Source: Pseudeuparius sepicola (Eukaryota > Arthropoda > Insecta > Coleoptera > Anthribidae). Taken from it: a stretch of 64,000 nucleotides of DNA. The notes under the pieces were generated by a model. The model searched no databases. It was not told where the DNA came from and saw nothing but the letters and a program-made list of their open reading frames with translations. A program made the translations under genes and the position numbers. This document shows positions 1-9,999 of this stretch, piece after piece (the first letter of the stretch is position 1; each line of letters opens with the position of its first letter). The stretch lies in contig OY987298.1 of assembly GCA_963920635.1 (NCBI GenBank), positions 1,612,001 to 1,676,000 on the forward strand, given 5' to 3'.

Positions 1-242
1 TAAATAAAAAAGTTACATGCCAAAGAAGTATCCGCAATTTTCGGGTTTTTCAAAAATTTCTCGGAAAGTAGGCCATGGATCTCGAATTTCTTTTTACACA
101 AAGTTGGACCATCAAAAAGGTAATTTTTTTTTTCAAATAAAGTTCTCCGAAAAATGTATATTTGTCGAGATATTTCCAAGTGGCCCTCCGTCAGTAGACA
201 CCCTGTATATAGGTTTTTCAATTTGGTAGGCTGTTCAATTTA
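1..242. repeat. 5' flank with truncated MITE end
   Basis: AT-rich sequence without a supported gene. Around 196-208 it reads GACACCCTGTATA, the usual outer end (reverse complement TACAGGGTGTC) of the TA-inserting elements common in this window, so the left part is probably the tail of such an element cut by the window edge. Confidence 0.4.
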
Positions 243-982
243 CCCTGTACCACGGGCGTAGCCAGGATTTAGTTTTGGGGGGGGGGGTTTAGTTTGAGAA
301 GTAAATAAAACAACAAAAATATACTTACATGAAATTTAATATCTACAGGGTGGTTCACTTTTATGTGGTAGGACTTTAACATTAGATAGAAAAAGATAAT
401 CTAAAATGAAAATTTTATATCAACATATATCGGGGAAAGCTTAGTTTCCGAGATACAGGGCGTTGAAGTGTTGGAAAAAATACACTGTCCGAAGCAGTGG
501 AGATATTTAAACCAAATTTGATGTGTAGTACCACCTTTTTGACTACGATATTTAGTGATAATGTGAAGGTCCTGAAATAACCAGTGGTGGAGTTATGGGT
601 TTTCACTATCACTAAATTTAAAAAGTAATTAGTACGGACCTGTCTCACATCAACGTAAATTTTTTTTTCGTAAAGTTCTTTCAATTCTCTACAAAAAGTG
701 TATCTTGACATTTTTTTGTATCTGCACGGTTGTGTAGTAAATAAATTATTTCGTTTCCATCTCAGCCTTTTTTGCCTAAAAATGTGTTTTCTAAGATTAT
801 TGATAAATATCGCAAATAACAGAAATTAATTATGGAACACTTATCGGATTCAGCTATTTTATTTTTAATTTTATGGAAACAATTTTAAAAATAAACTGGC
901 ACTTGGTTTGAGGTACATTACTTTATTATCATTTTAACATTTTTATCAAATCTAGTATTATTTCTTAATAATTTTTATAATT

Positions 983-2068
983 CTAAATTTGTACAACAGT
1001 CAACAATTGTTCAAAATGTGATCCATTCTGTTGCACACATAATTCACTTCGACGCCTAACGGATTGAACAGCATCGATTAAATTGCCATTTCTCAATTCA
1101 TCGCACGCATTTCTGATACGATCAATAAGTTGTTCCCTTGTTTCTACAGGAGTCGCATAGACTTGTTCTTTTAAAAATCCCCATACGAAGAAGTCCAGAG
1201 GTGTTATGTCTGGAGAACGTGGTGGCCAAGCGACCGGTCCCCCTCGTCCGATCCACCTATTTGGAAAGTTATTATTTAACCAGTTCCTCACATTTCGGTG
1301 AAAATGTGCAGGACAGCCGTCAAGTTGGAACCAAGCCAACAATCTTAAGTTTAAAGGAATGTCTTCCCACATATTATTATGCTCAGCTACTAAAAACTCC
1401 AAAAAATTGTCACCATTCACTCGCTGTGGCAAAAAAAAGGGTCCAAACAGATGATGGTTGTACAGTCCAATACAAACATTGACACTAAATTCGACCTGAA
1501 AATTTCTTGGCCGGATTGCCTGTGGGTTTTCTTGTGCCCAAATATGCTGATTATGAAAGTTTACTACTCCACGACGAGTAAAACACGACTCGTTCGTCCA
1601 TAAAATGTTATTTAAAAATTGTCTATTTCCTTCAATTGACTCCAAAATCCATCGGCAAAACACTAATCTTCTTTCTGCATCGCCGGGCCTTAAACCTTGT
1701 ACGGGTTGTAGATGATACGCATGCCTGTGATTTCTTTTTAAAGCTCTTAAAATTGCAGACTTTGAAACACGTAGGGCCACTGACACTCTTCTGCTACTTG
1801 TTGTAGGATTCCTATCGAATTCACGAAGAATCTCATTGTTGCGTCTGACTTGTTGGATATTGTTTTCATTTCCTCGTTCGACGATTCTAGTTCTCAGACC
1901 GCGAGTTCTGAATTGCCGGTGCATGTTAACAAACACCGAGGGACGCGGATGGCGCCTATTTGGAAATCGCCTCCGGTATTCTCTGGCTGCTTCCGCAGAG
2001 TTCCCATTTGCAACTCCATAGCAGAAATGGATGTCAGCCTGCTCTTCATTTGTAAATTGGAACGGCAT
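983..2068 (-). CDS. Tc1/mariner (IS630) superfamily transposase, catalytic residue changed
   Basis: An open frame of 361 codons from the ATG at 2068; seven upstream in-frame codons lack an ATG. Residues 1-120 look like the paired helix-turn-helix DNA-binding region of these transposases, and the rest is the RNase-H-like DDE/D domain. Visible motifs are ILWTNESCFTRRGV, FQLDGCPAH and WPPRSPDITPLDFFVWG. The second and third acidic residues are D250 and D287 (36 residues between). The first, expected in W/FTDE, is N159. Known biochemistry of the family makes the first aspartate essential for metal binding, so this copy is predicted to lack catalysis despite an otherwise intact frame. It reads toward the left inverted arm and stops at its inner edge. 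The related protein at 33248-34324 keeps the aspartate. Confidence 0.85.
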   Translation of the reverse strand: MPFQFTNEEQADIHFCYGVANGNSAEAAREYRRRFPNRRHPRPSVFVNMHRQFRTRGLRTRIVERGNENNIQQVRRNNEILREFDRNPTTSSRRVSVALRVSKSAILRALKRNHRHAYHLQPVQGLRPGDAERRLVFCRWILESIEGNRQFLNNILWTNESCFTRRGVVNFHNQHIWAQENPQAIRPRNFQVEFSVNVCIGLYNHHLFGPFFLPQRVNGDNFLEFLVAEHNNMWEDIPLNLRLLAWFQLDGCPAHFHRNVRNWLNNNFPNRWIGRGGPVAWPPRSPDITPLDFFVWGFLKEQVYATPVETREQLIDRIRNACDELRNGNLIDAVQSVRRRSELCVQQNGSHFEQLLTVVQI

Positions 2069-2191
2069 TTTAATTATTAACAAAGACAAACTGCGGCGCT
2101 GCTACGTTCATCTACTGGATGACAGATTATTGTATTATTAACTGTCAATAAGATTTTCTTTTCCATGGCACACTTATCTTCACCAGTACGG

Positions 2192-2312
2192 CGATATGCA
2201 GAAAGGACATTAGTATTTTGCCGATGGATTTTGTAGTCAAAGGAAATAAGACAATTTTTAAATAACATTTTATGGGCGGAAGAATCATGTTTTACTCGTC
2301 GTGGTATAATTT
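2192..2312 (+). pseudogene. Inverted fragment of the same transposase
   Basis: On the + strand this stretch encodes an AER-LVFCRWIL ... RQFLNNILW-ESCFTRRG peptide with an internal stop. It matches residues about 131-168 of the minus-strand transposase beside it but in the opposite orientation. It is followed at once by the right inverted arm. It is the leftover of the second, deleted gene copy in the palindromic element. Confidence 0.75.
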
Positions 2313-3080
2313 AGAATTCTACAAATTTAGAATTATAAAAATTATTAAGAAATAATACAGATTTGATAAAAATGTTAAAATGATAATAAAGTAATGTACC
2401 TCAAACCAAGTGCCAGTTTATTTTTAAAATTGTTTCCATAAAATTAAAAATAAAATAGCTGAATCCGATAAGTGTTCCATAATTAATTTCTGTTATTTGC
2501 GATATTTATCAATAATCTTAGAAAACACATTTTTAGGCAAAAAAGGCTGAGATGGAAACGAAATAATTTATTTACTACACAACCGTGGCAGATACAAAAA
2601 AATGTCAAGATACACTTTTTGTAGAGAATTGAAAGAACTTTACGAAAAAAAAATTTACGTTGATGTGAGACAGGTCCGTACTAATTACTTTTTAAATTTA
2701 GTGATAGTGAAAACCCATAACTCCACCACTGGTTATTTCAGGACCTTCATATTATCACTAAATATCGTAGTCAAAAAGGTGGTACTACACATCAAATTTG
2801 GTTTCAATATCTCCACTGGTTCGGACAGTGTAAAAAATACTTCATATTTTTTCCAACACTTCAACGCCCTGTATCTCGGAAACTAAGCTTTCCCCGATAT
2901 ATGTTGATATAAAATTTTCATTTTAGATTATCTTTTTCTATCTAATGTTAAAGTCCTACCACATAAAAGTGAACCACCCTGTATATATTCATCCGAAAAA
3001 CTACGACATATTTATAAAGTTCTTAACTTTAAATGAAATGGATAAATTAATTTCGTTCCTCTGCGCTAAATCTAAAACCA

Positions 3081-3592
3081 TTAAAGAAGAAATCTTCGGC
3101 TTTTTCTTTTAAATATATCCACTACTTCATCTGCATGAATTTCTGTTCCATAGTGAATGTTCATTAGAGCCAACCCATTAAGTCTGTTTTCACTTGTAGT
3201 GTTTCGTAAATAGTTTTTCAGTCTCCTTAGTCTCGAGAAAGACCTTTCTGGGGTAGCAGTGGATACAGGAATGGTAGCCAAGATTTGTAGTAATGTGTAA
3301 ATATTAGGATAAAGGTTTTTATCGCACATATCTAGGCATTCCAAACTAGATTTCGGGGTAGGCAGTCTTCTTATCAGCATGCAAGTTAGCTGAAGCTTTG
3401 ATAGCTAAATCCAAATTTGTTTCTTTATTAGAAACCCCTTGACCTTGACTACACCACTTTTTCCAGTAGTCCATACCTTTAAGTTTATCACCCTTCCTTT
3501 TTTCCCCTCCATTTTTCGACAGTAATAATGATTCACGTATCTATCCTTAACAAGGTCATCGAATAACAGCGCACAAAAATTACTCACTTACA
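3081..3592 (-). pseudogene. hAT transposase C-terminal remnant (family A copy 1)
   Basis: Minus-strand residue of a hAT transposase. 3081-3380 encodes the C-terminal dimerisation domain: LYPNIYTLLQILATIPVS, ATPERSFS, LRRLKNYLRNTTSENRLNGLALMNIHY. An N-terminal piece in another frame occupies about 3405-3587. The catalytic core is absent. In this copy the usual SSLRR of other copies reads SRLRR. The peptide recurs almost unchanged in four other copies in the window, so the family moved recently using a transposase supplied elsewhere. Confidence 0.75.
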
Positions 3593-3790
3593 CGGTACAC
3601 TTAATTCTCTTCACTATTCGTTCACCACTTTTCACTTTTATTCGCTTCGAGTTCGCATGGAACAATACTGCCGTAAGCGCGGTCACGCGCCGCGGCGCCG
3701 CTTATATAGCAGCCCAGTAGCCGTCCAGAAACTTACACGAACTTCCACAAAGTTCCGCTCATTTCGACCGAGGGGCGTGGCGAATAATCG
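3593..3790 (-). promoter_or_regulatory. Heat-shock-like promoter of hAT family A, copy 1
   Basis: Reverse complement of the promoter described at 29580-29760: heat-shock-element pentamers, then TATATAA and a long leader. This copy carries small changes in the proximal element (CTTACACG for CTTCCACG on the + strand). Confidence 0.6.
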
Positions 3791-4019
3791 AGAAACAACG
3801 CAAAGTGTCCCTACAATACAAAATAGTTCGGCTGCAACTGCGTCTGCCTCCCGTCAAAAGATGGCGCTAGGCGCTACTATTACTACGTATATTCAAACGT
3901 AATAATAATTTAATTCTTCACTCCTCGTATTTTTTCGGTATAATATTAGGTAATATTTTGCTTATTTCGGGGGGGGGGGGTTTGAACCCCCGAAACCCCC
4001 CCCCTTGGCTACGCCCGTG

Positions 4020-4415
4020 GTAATCGATGACGGGCTAACAAACCTATACCTCCGCCACTGTCTCGCATGGGGTTTTCTATGGACTCCTTCAACACCGATT
4101 ATCATGATATGGGGCAGTAATGGGGCGATTACTTTCTGCTCGGTTGCCCCGCTAATCCTGTCGCGGACGGCCGGTGCGCAAATATACCCTGGATGGGGCC
4201 CTTTTGGGTCCTTACTTGAGCCCGAAAAAGAGGGCCGGAGATGGACAGATAGGGCCCGACTGGGCGCTCATTGATACCGTACAGATTATCGGGGATTAGG
4301 ACACGTTGGGAATGTAGATCGTATAGGCGCGATACGTCGCCATTGTGTTGGGGAAACAAGGTTATTTGTAAACAGGAAATAGGTATAGATATAAATATAT
4401 GGCCATAATGAGGGG
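4020..4415. other. Passenger DNA between two family A hAT ends
   Basis: About 396 bp that does not resemble the other family A copies or any repeat recognised in this window. It is less AT-rich than its surroundings (for example around 4140-4270). No coding signal is convincing. Its origin would be wherever the composite element sat before. Confidence 0.6.
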
Positions 4416-4839
4416 CACGGGCGTAGCCAAGGCGGGGGTTTCGGGGGTTCAAACCCCCCCCGAAATAAGCAAAATATTACCTAATATTATACCGAAAAAA
4501 TACGAGGAGTGAAGAGTTAAATTATTATTACGTTTGCATATATGTAGTAATAGTAGCGCCTAGCGCCATCTTTTGACGACAGGCAGACGCAGTTGCAGCC
4601 GAACTATTTTGTATTGTAGGTATAATATTAGGTAATATTTTGCTTATTTCGGGGGGGGGTTTGAACCCCCGAAACCCCCCCCCCCTTGGCTACGCCCGTG
4701 CCCTGTACCATCTTTGCAAAACATGTTCGGCAACAAATTCAATTTTAACCGTTAATCCACGTTTTCCAAATACCCCCATAACGCCGAGACCTTTTTTCCC
4801 CGCACACACCTTTCATCCCCCATCAGCGCCGAAAAAAAA

Positions 4840-5377
4840 ACCACCGCCGGGCGCAGTACAAATTTCCCCCAATTTGCCCCACTCGAACATTCGACACGCA
4901 TCCGACCGCCTCCCTCCCCCTCCCCCCCCCCGCCCTCCGATTTCCGCCACTCGACGCCCGTCCGCGCCCGCCCCGGCGCCAATCGCGTCGGCGCGCGGCC
5001 CCCGCATCGCCCCCCCCGACCAATCGGATCGCCCGCGCGCCGCCGCCCGGCCAATGGGCGGGCGGCGGGGCGCCGGGCAGCGCGCGCTGGCCCCCGGCTC
5101 GAGAGGCCACTCGGGCTTAGCCGGGTCGAGTGCGTGGCTCGAAGAGCTCCTTGGAGCCGCTTCAAGAGGGCAGCCGCCCGTCGCCGGCCGATATCGCGCG
5201 CGCCCCGCCGATTTTATTTATATAGTTCGGACGTTTGTTTATCGCGGGGGAGGGGGCGCCGCGACGCGCGCGCGGAAGTGGGGGAGGAGAGAGGGCCGGA
5301 GGTGCCGCGACATGGGGCCGCGGCGGCAGCGCGCGGCCGGAGGGTGAGAAGGACCGTCCTGGATTCCATGTCTTCAG
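4840..5377 (+). promoter_or_regulatory. scro: CpG-rich promoter / 5' UTR block of scro
   Basis: A GC- and CpG-rich block, very unlike its AT-rich surroundings and not repeated in the window. A TATA-like TTATATAG lies at 5218-5225, about 145 bp before the proposed start codon. Its position ahead of the first proposed coding exon suggests the scro promoter and 5' leader. Long open frames in both directions here are by-products of GC content. The transcription start is not determined by sequence alone. Confidence 0.55.
5368..5377 (+). CDS. scro: scro coding exon 1 (inferred): ATG TCT TCA G
   Basis: This is an inference that fits. ATG at 5368 opens M-S-S and is cut after one base of the fourth codon by the donor CAG|GTATGG (GT at 5378). 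The next coding exon, at 20835, needs exactly one preceding base: G joined to GC gives glycine, followed by a glycine run. The exon sits at the end of the CpG-rich block. NK2.1 proteins usually start only a short way before the TN motif; here about 72 residues, mostly Gly/Ala/Leu/His, would precede it. An alternative is an unseen first exon elsewhere in the 15-kb intron. Confidence 0.45.
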
Positions 5378-5439
5378 GTATGGGCGACGATCCCCGCGTT
5401 TCGAGTGTTTCGGACGATGTGGGTCGAAGGCCCGTTGCC

Positions 5440-5525
5440 TTGCCCCTTGGAGGGGGCATAGGGGGGCAATTGCCGCCCCCCCCCCCAGAGATGTCGAGAT
5501 AAACGAGATTTGTAATATCAGAATT
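5440..5525 (+). repeat. G/C-run repeat fragment (copy 1)
   Basis: GGGGGGCAATTGCC followed by a C run, then CAGAG-TGTCGAGATAAA-GAGATTT and TGTAATATCA. The same 3' segment recurs in reverse at about 20645-20745, just upstream of scro exon 2. It is probably the end of a transposon. Confidence 0.55.
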
Positions 5526-5546
5526 AATAATACGAAAAATTATATA

Positions 5547-5594
5547 ACGAATACTTCGAAGACATGGCCCCACGTTGGGCGCCATGTCTTCGAA
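5547..5594. repeat. Palindrome used as hAT target
   Basis: TTCGAAGACATGGC and its complement face each other around a 12-base loop. Rejoining the sequence across the 5596-8508 element continues the right arm (CTTCGAAGTATTCGTTT), so the palindrome was longer before it was interrupted. Confidence 0.65.
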
Positions 5595-6186
5595 GCAGGG
5601 ACGGATGGGGTAGGGTCAACCGGCCCGGGAAGTTTATTCACCAAAAATTAATACAGCCGTATTCTCTATAATACAAAAATAACATAAAAATGACAAACTA
5701 GACTAGATCTATTATTTGATTTAATAAGTTAATGCTTTTTACCACATTTTTATTAACTCGCTTTCTTTTCCTCCTGTTCGTCTGTTCGTCAAATTTTGCA
5801 ATCGATTATAAACTAATTTTCCGATGAGTTAGAGACTTGAAACTTTATACATAACTCAGACCAGGATAACAATGCATAATTAATGGTTATATTTACTACA
5901 TATTATTATGTTATTTGTTACTATAAAATGAATGATTACCTACCTAATAAAGAAAGATATTTGACTAATGGAAATTTATCAACAGATAAGCACAGGCATT
6001 GGTAAGTAAGAAGGATATGGAATTAATTAATAAACCTGAAATTTGCCACATGTCTCTGTCATAATCATCAAGATGTTTAAAATCGATTGCAAAATTTCAA
6101 ACAAGACTAAAAAGCAGAAAATAATAAAATTTAAATATATTATTTTAAAATACCACGTTTTTAGAAAGGACTAAAAAGTACAAAAT

Positions 6187-6833
6187 AATATAAAAACTGA
6201 CTAAAAAAATAATAGTTATTTATGTACCAAGGCACTGAAGTTCAACTTTTTATGACTCATGTGGAGTTTAGTTGCTGAGGCCTCTGGCCGAGGCAAATAA
6301 ACCACATGAGTCATAAAAAGAACTTCAGTGCCGAGGTACATATTATATTTTTTTTAAATCGAAAAAAAAAATGTTTTATTAGGCAAGAAAATAATAATAA
6401 GGGATCACCCGTCCACGAACCGACTACGCGCGACGTTGCTTGACTTTACCGATCGCTCTACCTAGGACAAGTATAATGACGTACGGCACCTTCAAACAGA
6501 AAAACCAAACTGCTGCTACTTGTGCAGCCTACACAAAAAATCTATTGAAATTCAAATTTACTAAAATATCTAGACTCAAGGATTGCGCTTCTATAGGAAA
6601 CAATTTCGTAATGTGTACGAAAAGTTAAATGGGCCTTTATCGGCCGGGTTTTGAATATTTGGTCACTTTTGACGGGCGATTTCTCCGCGTCTGACGTTTG
6701 ATGTTTACATCTCGCCAAGGCCTACTTATTGAAAGAATCATACAATAATGGGCTACATTATTGTATGATTTCTGTGCTTTTAATGACGATTTTGGGACAT
6801 TTTAATGCCGATTTCAAGAAAAATAATTTCTCC
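6187..6833 (-). mobile_element. 5S-rRNA-derived SINE, copy 1
   Basis: Read on the minus strand, about 6400-6460 contains AAGTCAAGCAACGTCGCGC, then TAGTCGGTT, then GTGGACGGGTGATCC. This is the order and spacing of the 5S rRNA internal promoter (box A, intermediate element, box C). The tail (6195-6350) is an inverted repeat built on ACTGAAGTT and CACATGAGTCATAAAAAG. A hairpin at 6736-6770 belongs to the upstream part. A second near-full copy is at 18112-18740 and a tail-only copy at 53226-53322. This fits SINE3-type elements, which use a 5S promoter. Ends are approximate. Confidence 0.7.
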
Positions 6834-7071
6834 TATCCTCATAAAGATTCGAAAAACGTGGGGGCGCATGCAATAGATTGCAGTGTGGAGGGGTAGCTGC
6901 CGTTGAGAATATTTTATACTTTTAACTTTACTTAAAAAAAACTTTTCATTATCAATTTGATTTAAAAAAGTTTTCTCTATACTCACTATCATAAAAGGCT
7001 CTAATCTAGTATCTTGTAATCTATAGTATGTCCGCGTTTGCTTGTGAACACTCTAGAAATCTGTGAAGATA

Positions 7072-8113
7072 TCTCACAGACACTACTATTTTGATTGGGT
7101 GATTGATTTTTTCATGGCTAACTATGTTTTTTTTTAAATAACGAATTTTCAGAATATCATATTTATTCTTTTAAGAATGAAATGGATGGTGCCATCGAAT
7201 TGGCTATAGCTCAAGACCCGTTGTGCAAAATATCGGAACTCTAAATTATACCATTGATTAAGGTGAATTCCTTATACAAAGTTCACAAAGTAGGGAAAAA
7301 AATTCAAAAAAAATAGATTTTCCAGAGGACCCTGTATAAACCACAAGGCACAGGTTGGAAATCTTTTTTGTAAATCGATTAACTTTGCCTGAGGTATTAT
7401 TGTATGTACGTAGTATAGCCAATCTAGCTCATACAGGGTGTTCGTAAAAAAATCAAATTTGACAAAAAAATCATTTATTAAAAAAATTATCAAAAAAATG
7501 GATTTTACATTAGGCCTCTCTTAGATAACTGTCAAAGGTGTAGAAGCTTTGTTTTTGTTTTCATGGCATTCATGGCACACCTGATTTGATTGATATGTCG
7601 TGATATGTTGATGAATAAATCATAATTAAGGATGGAGGTTGATGCCTCCAATTGTTAGGAAATGTTAAAATGAAGTATGTTTTCCAAGGGGGATCGACAT
7701 AATGCAGTAGAATCCCGAATTTTTTCTTTAAATATTTTTTAAATAAATGATTTCATCAAATTTGATTTTTTTACGAACACCGTGTATGAGCTAGACTGGC
7801 TATAGGTACAATAATACCTCAGACAAAGCGTAATCGATTTGCAAAAAAAGGCCACCAACCTGTGCCTTGTGGTTTATACAGGGTACTCTGGAAAATCTAA
7901 TTTATTTTTTAAATTTTGGCCCCATTTTGTGAATGCCCTATATAACTTAGAGTACTGATATTTTGTACAAAAGGTTTTGAGCTATGGCCACCATCCATTT
8001 TATTCTTAAAAGAATGCCTAATATGATATTCGAAAAATTATTCGTTTAAAAAGAAACATAGTTAGTAGCCATGGAATAATCACCCAGTCGAAATAGTATA
8101 GCGTCTGTGAAAT
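7072..8113. repeat. Large foldback element with nested CAGGGTG ends
   Basis: Arms of about 400 bp (7072-7480 and 7740-8113) are inverted copies of each other, for example CAGACACTACTATTTTGATT against AATAGTATAGCGTCTGTG. They include internal TACAGGGTGTTCGT and complementary termini around 7430 and 7780. No coding content; a Tc1/mariner-type MITE inserted in, or part of, a larger palindrome. Confidence 0.65.
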
Positions 8114-9060
8114 ACCTTCCTCTAGCTGAATCTAAAAAAATATATAATGATAAATTTTACTCGGCTCTTCATAGATTTCTGCAGTGACACACTGTATTCC
8201 TTAATCTATTTTTATATCTTAATGTTGAAAACGACTAAGTATTCACATTCAACTTGAGAAATAGGCAATGCCAAAATGTACTGAGTACTGATATGCAGAA
8301 GCCAAAGCAGAAGATGCCCCTTGGAATATATTAGTATTAGGAAGGGACGTCGCGTCATCGTTGACTGCGCTGCGGCCGCGGTGATGATTATTTCGATATT
8401 TTGCGTATGCTGTATGCCCGCCAACCGTCCAGGCCGGCCCAAGTCGGCCCGATTGCGACCGGCCCTTCGGGCATTTGCCCGACTGCCCGACCGTCCCATC
8501 CGTCCCTGCTTCGAAGTATTCGTTTGTCTTTGAAACGACGAAAAAGGGCCAGGGTTGGGTAACTACGTGTAGAAAACAGTTTTCGACATTACACGTCGAA
8601 AACCTATGTAAATTACATGCAAATGTAAAAAAAACTATGTAGAATATGTAGAAAAGTTCATATTGGTCAGTTGCCATCACATGGCATAACAGAAAAATAA
8701 CATAACCTTATTATTTTAGCATGACATATAATAATAATAATTCTCACCCTCACAATATACTCGAAACTAGGAGTATTACCCCAGAAAGGCAAACATTTTG
8801 CTAAGAAGAAATATGAACAACTACAGAGCAAATGTCAAAATTTCTTTATCGAGAATTTGAATGCGGAAGGGCTAAATAGTCTACAATTGTACAAAGAAAA
8901 TAAAGATATTGTTGGGATATTTGCACAAAGAGAAGGGATAAAAACGGAGGCATTTTGGGGATTGTGTGAGTTAAAGCATTGTGAACTTCCACAACTGGCA
9001 ATTTTATTATTCTTCGGCTGCACAATTAGATTGATCAATTTTTAGAGTTAATTTATTATA

Positions 9061-9995
9061 CAGGGTGGAACTGAATCATGGTACACCCCACTTTTTCCCT
9101 TGTTTTTTTAGATACAATTTTGAAATTCGTCATGTCGATGTTACTTTATAAATGTCACTTTTTGACGTGTAAATTCATTTATTTCCGCTTTCGGTTTTAC
9201 CGGAAGTGACATTCACTTTTGTTTTTTAAATGGAACACCCTGTATATTATTTAAGTTTCGGATTCTCCTCGATGTACTGAAACCAACGAGGCCTCACAAG
9301 TGACATTTTGGCCGACATAAAGGGGTTTTTCTTTAACTTATTTGGATTTGCAATAATAAACTAAAGGTGGCTATGAAACAAATGAACTTCGACAAACTGA
9401 ACATCTTTAATGAACTGTCAAACCGTCTGTCTACAGAAAAGTACTTCTCTTATAATAAACTACGGTATCAATGTGTTGTCAATTAAAACAACTGCAAAAA
9501 TAGTGTTTGCAAAATGCCGCAAACTTACACAAGATCATCAGAAAAAGTGGATATGTTGAATCCAAAAATACATTCAAGTGAATGGCGGGCATTTCGAACA
9601 CTTACTATAAAATCGGTGCAGAGTTGCCATTTGTTTGTATTGACACTGTTTTCAATAAATATTTGATGTTAAAATTTCATAGCCACCTTTATAGTTTATT
9701 ATTGCAAATCCAAATAAGTTAAAGAAAAACCACTTTCTGTCAGCCAAAATGTCACTTGTGAGGCATCGTTGGTTTCAGTACATCGAGGAGAATCCGAAAC
9801 TTAAATAATATACAGGGTGTTCCATTTAAAAAACAAAAGTGAATGTCACTTGCGGTAAAACCGGAAGCGGAAATAAATGAATTTACACGTCAAAAAGTGA
9901 CATTTATAAAGTAACATCGACATGCCAAATTTCAAAATTGTATCTTAAAAAACAAGGGAAAAAAGTGGGGTCTACCATGATTCAGTTCCACCCTG
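9061..9995. mobile_element. Tc1/mariner-type MITE, CAGGGTGGAACTG ends
   Basis: Inverted arms of about 325 bp, with TA at 9059-9060 and 9996-9997. The centre (9514 onward) begins MPQTYTRSSEKVDMLNP, which resembles the start of a mariner-type transposase and then degenerates. This is a deletion derivative. Confidence 0.75.
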
Positions 9996-9999
9996 TATA

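Larger units (their letters stand above)
346..2981 (-). mobile_element. Tc1/mariner-type element with ~650-bp inverted repeats
   Basis: It starts CAGGGTGGTTCACTTTTATG at 346, ends with the complement at 2981, and has TA on both sides (344-345, 2982-2983). The inverted arms run to about 993 and 2320. The empty site is visible in other family A copies (near 43410 and 59880), which read ATCTATATATTC where this element interrupts after ATCTA. The right arm begins at the stop codon region of the transposase and is preceded by an inverted transposase fragment (2192-2312). The element is therefore a head-to-head duplication in which one copy lost most of its gene. Confidence 0.85.
243..4708. mobile_element. 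Composite hAT-type element with passenger DNA (family A, copy 1)
   Basis: The outer ends are CACGGGCGTAGCCA (from 251) and its complement (to 4700). They are flanked by a perfect 8-bp direct repeat, CCCTGTAC, at 243-250 and 4701-4708, the TSD size of hAT elements. Inside are a near-complete family A copy (251-4019, itself carrying a mariner insertion), about 396 bp of unrelated DNA (4020-4415), and a palindromic mini-copy made only of the promoter-side end (4416-4700). The inner boundaries at 4019/4020 and 4415/4416 have no matching 8-bp repeats. The simplest reading is that the outermost ends were used together. The alternative is two insertions with loss of the inner TSDs. Confidence 0.8.
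5588..8516. mobile_element. hAT-type element, family B
   Basis: Perfect 14-bp terminal inverted repeats CAGGGACGGATGGG (5596) and CCCATCCGTCCCTG (to 8508), flanked by the 8-bp direct repeat CTTCGAAG at 5588-5595 and 8509-8516. No transposase frame remains, so it is non-autonomous. It contains a 5S-derived SINE and a large foldback element. The target is the palindrome CTTCGAAG within a longer inverted repeat. Confidence 0.85.

Noticed and set aside
415..2886. Identical ~95-codon frames at 415-711 (-) and 2602-2886 (+)
   Set aside because: They are the two inverted arms of one transposon read outward, not duplicated genes. The same applies to 32846-33115 and 34429-34698.
4640..5502. Several long overlapping frames on both strands (up to 235 codons)
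   Set aside because: They arise from the CpG-rich block; the peptides are low-complexity Pro/Arg/Gly in every frame and start within a hAT end.
8857..9045. 62-codon frame as a hAT transposase C-terminus
   Set aside because: The similarity is limited to a short FW...ELPQLA stretch and the frame is cut by the next MITE; too weak to annotate as a gene.
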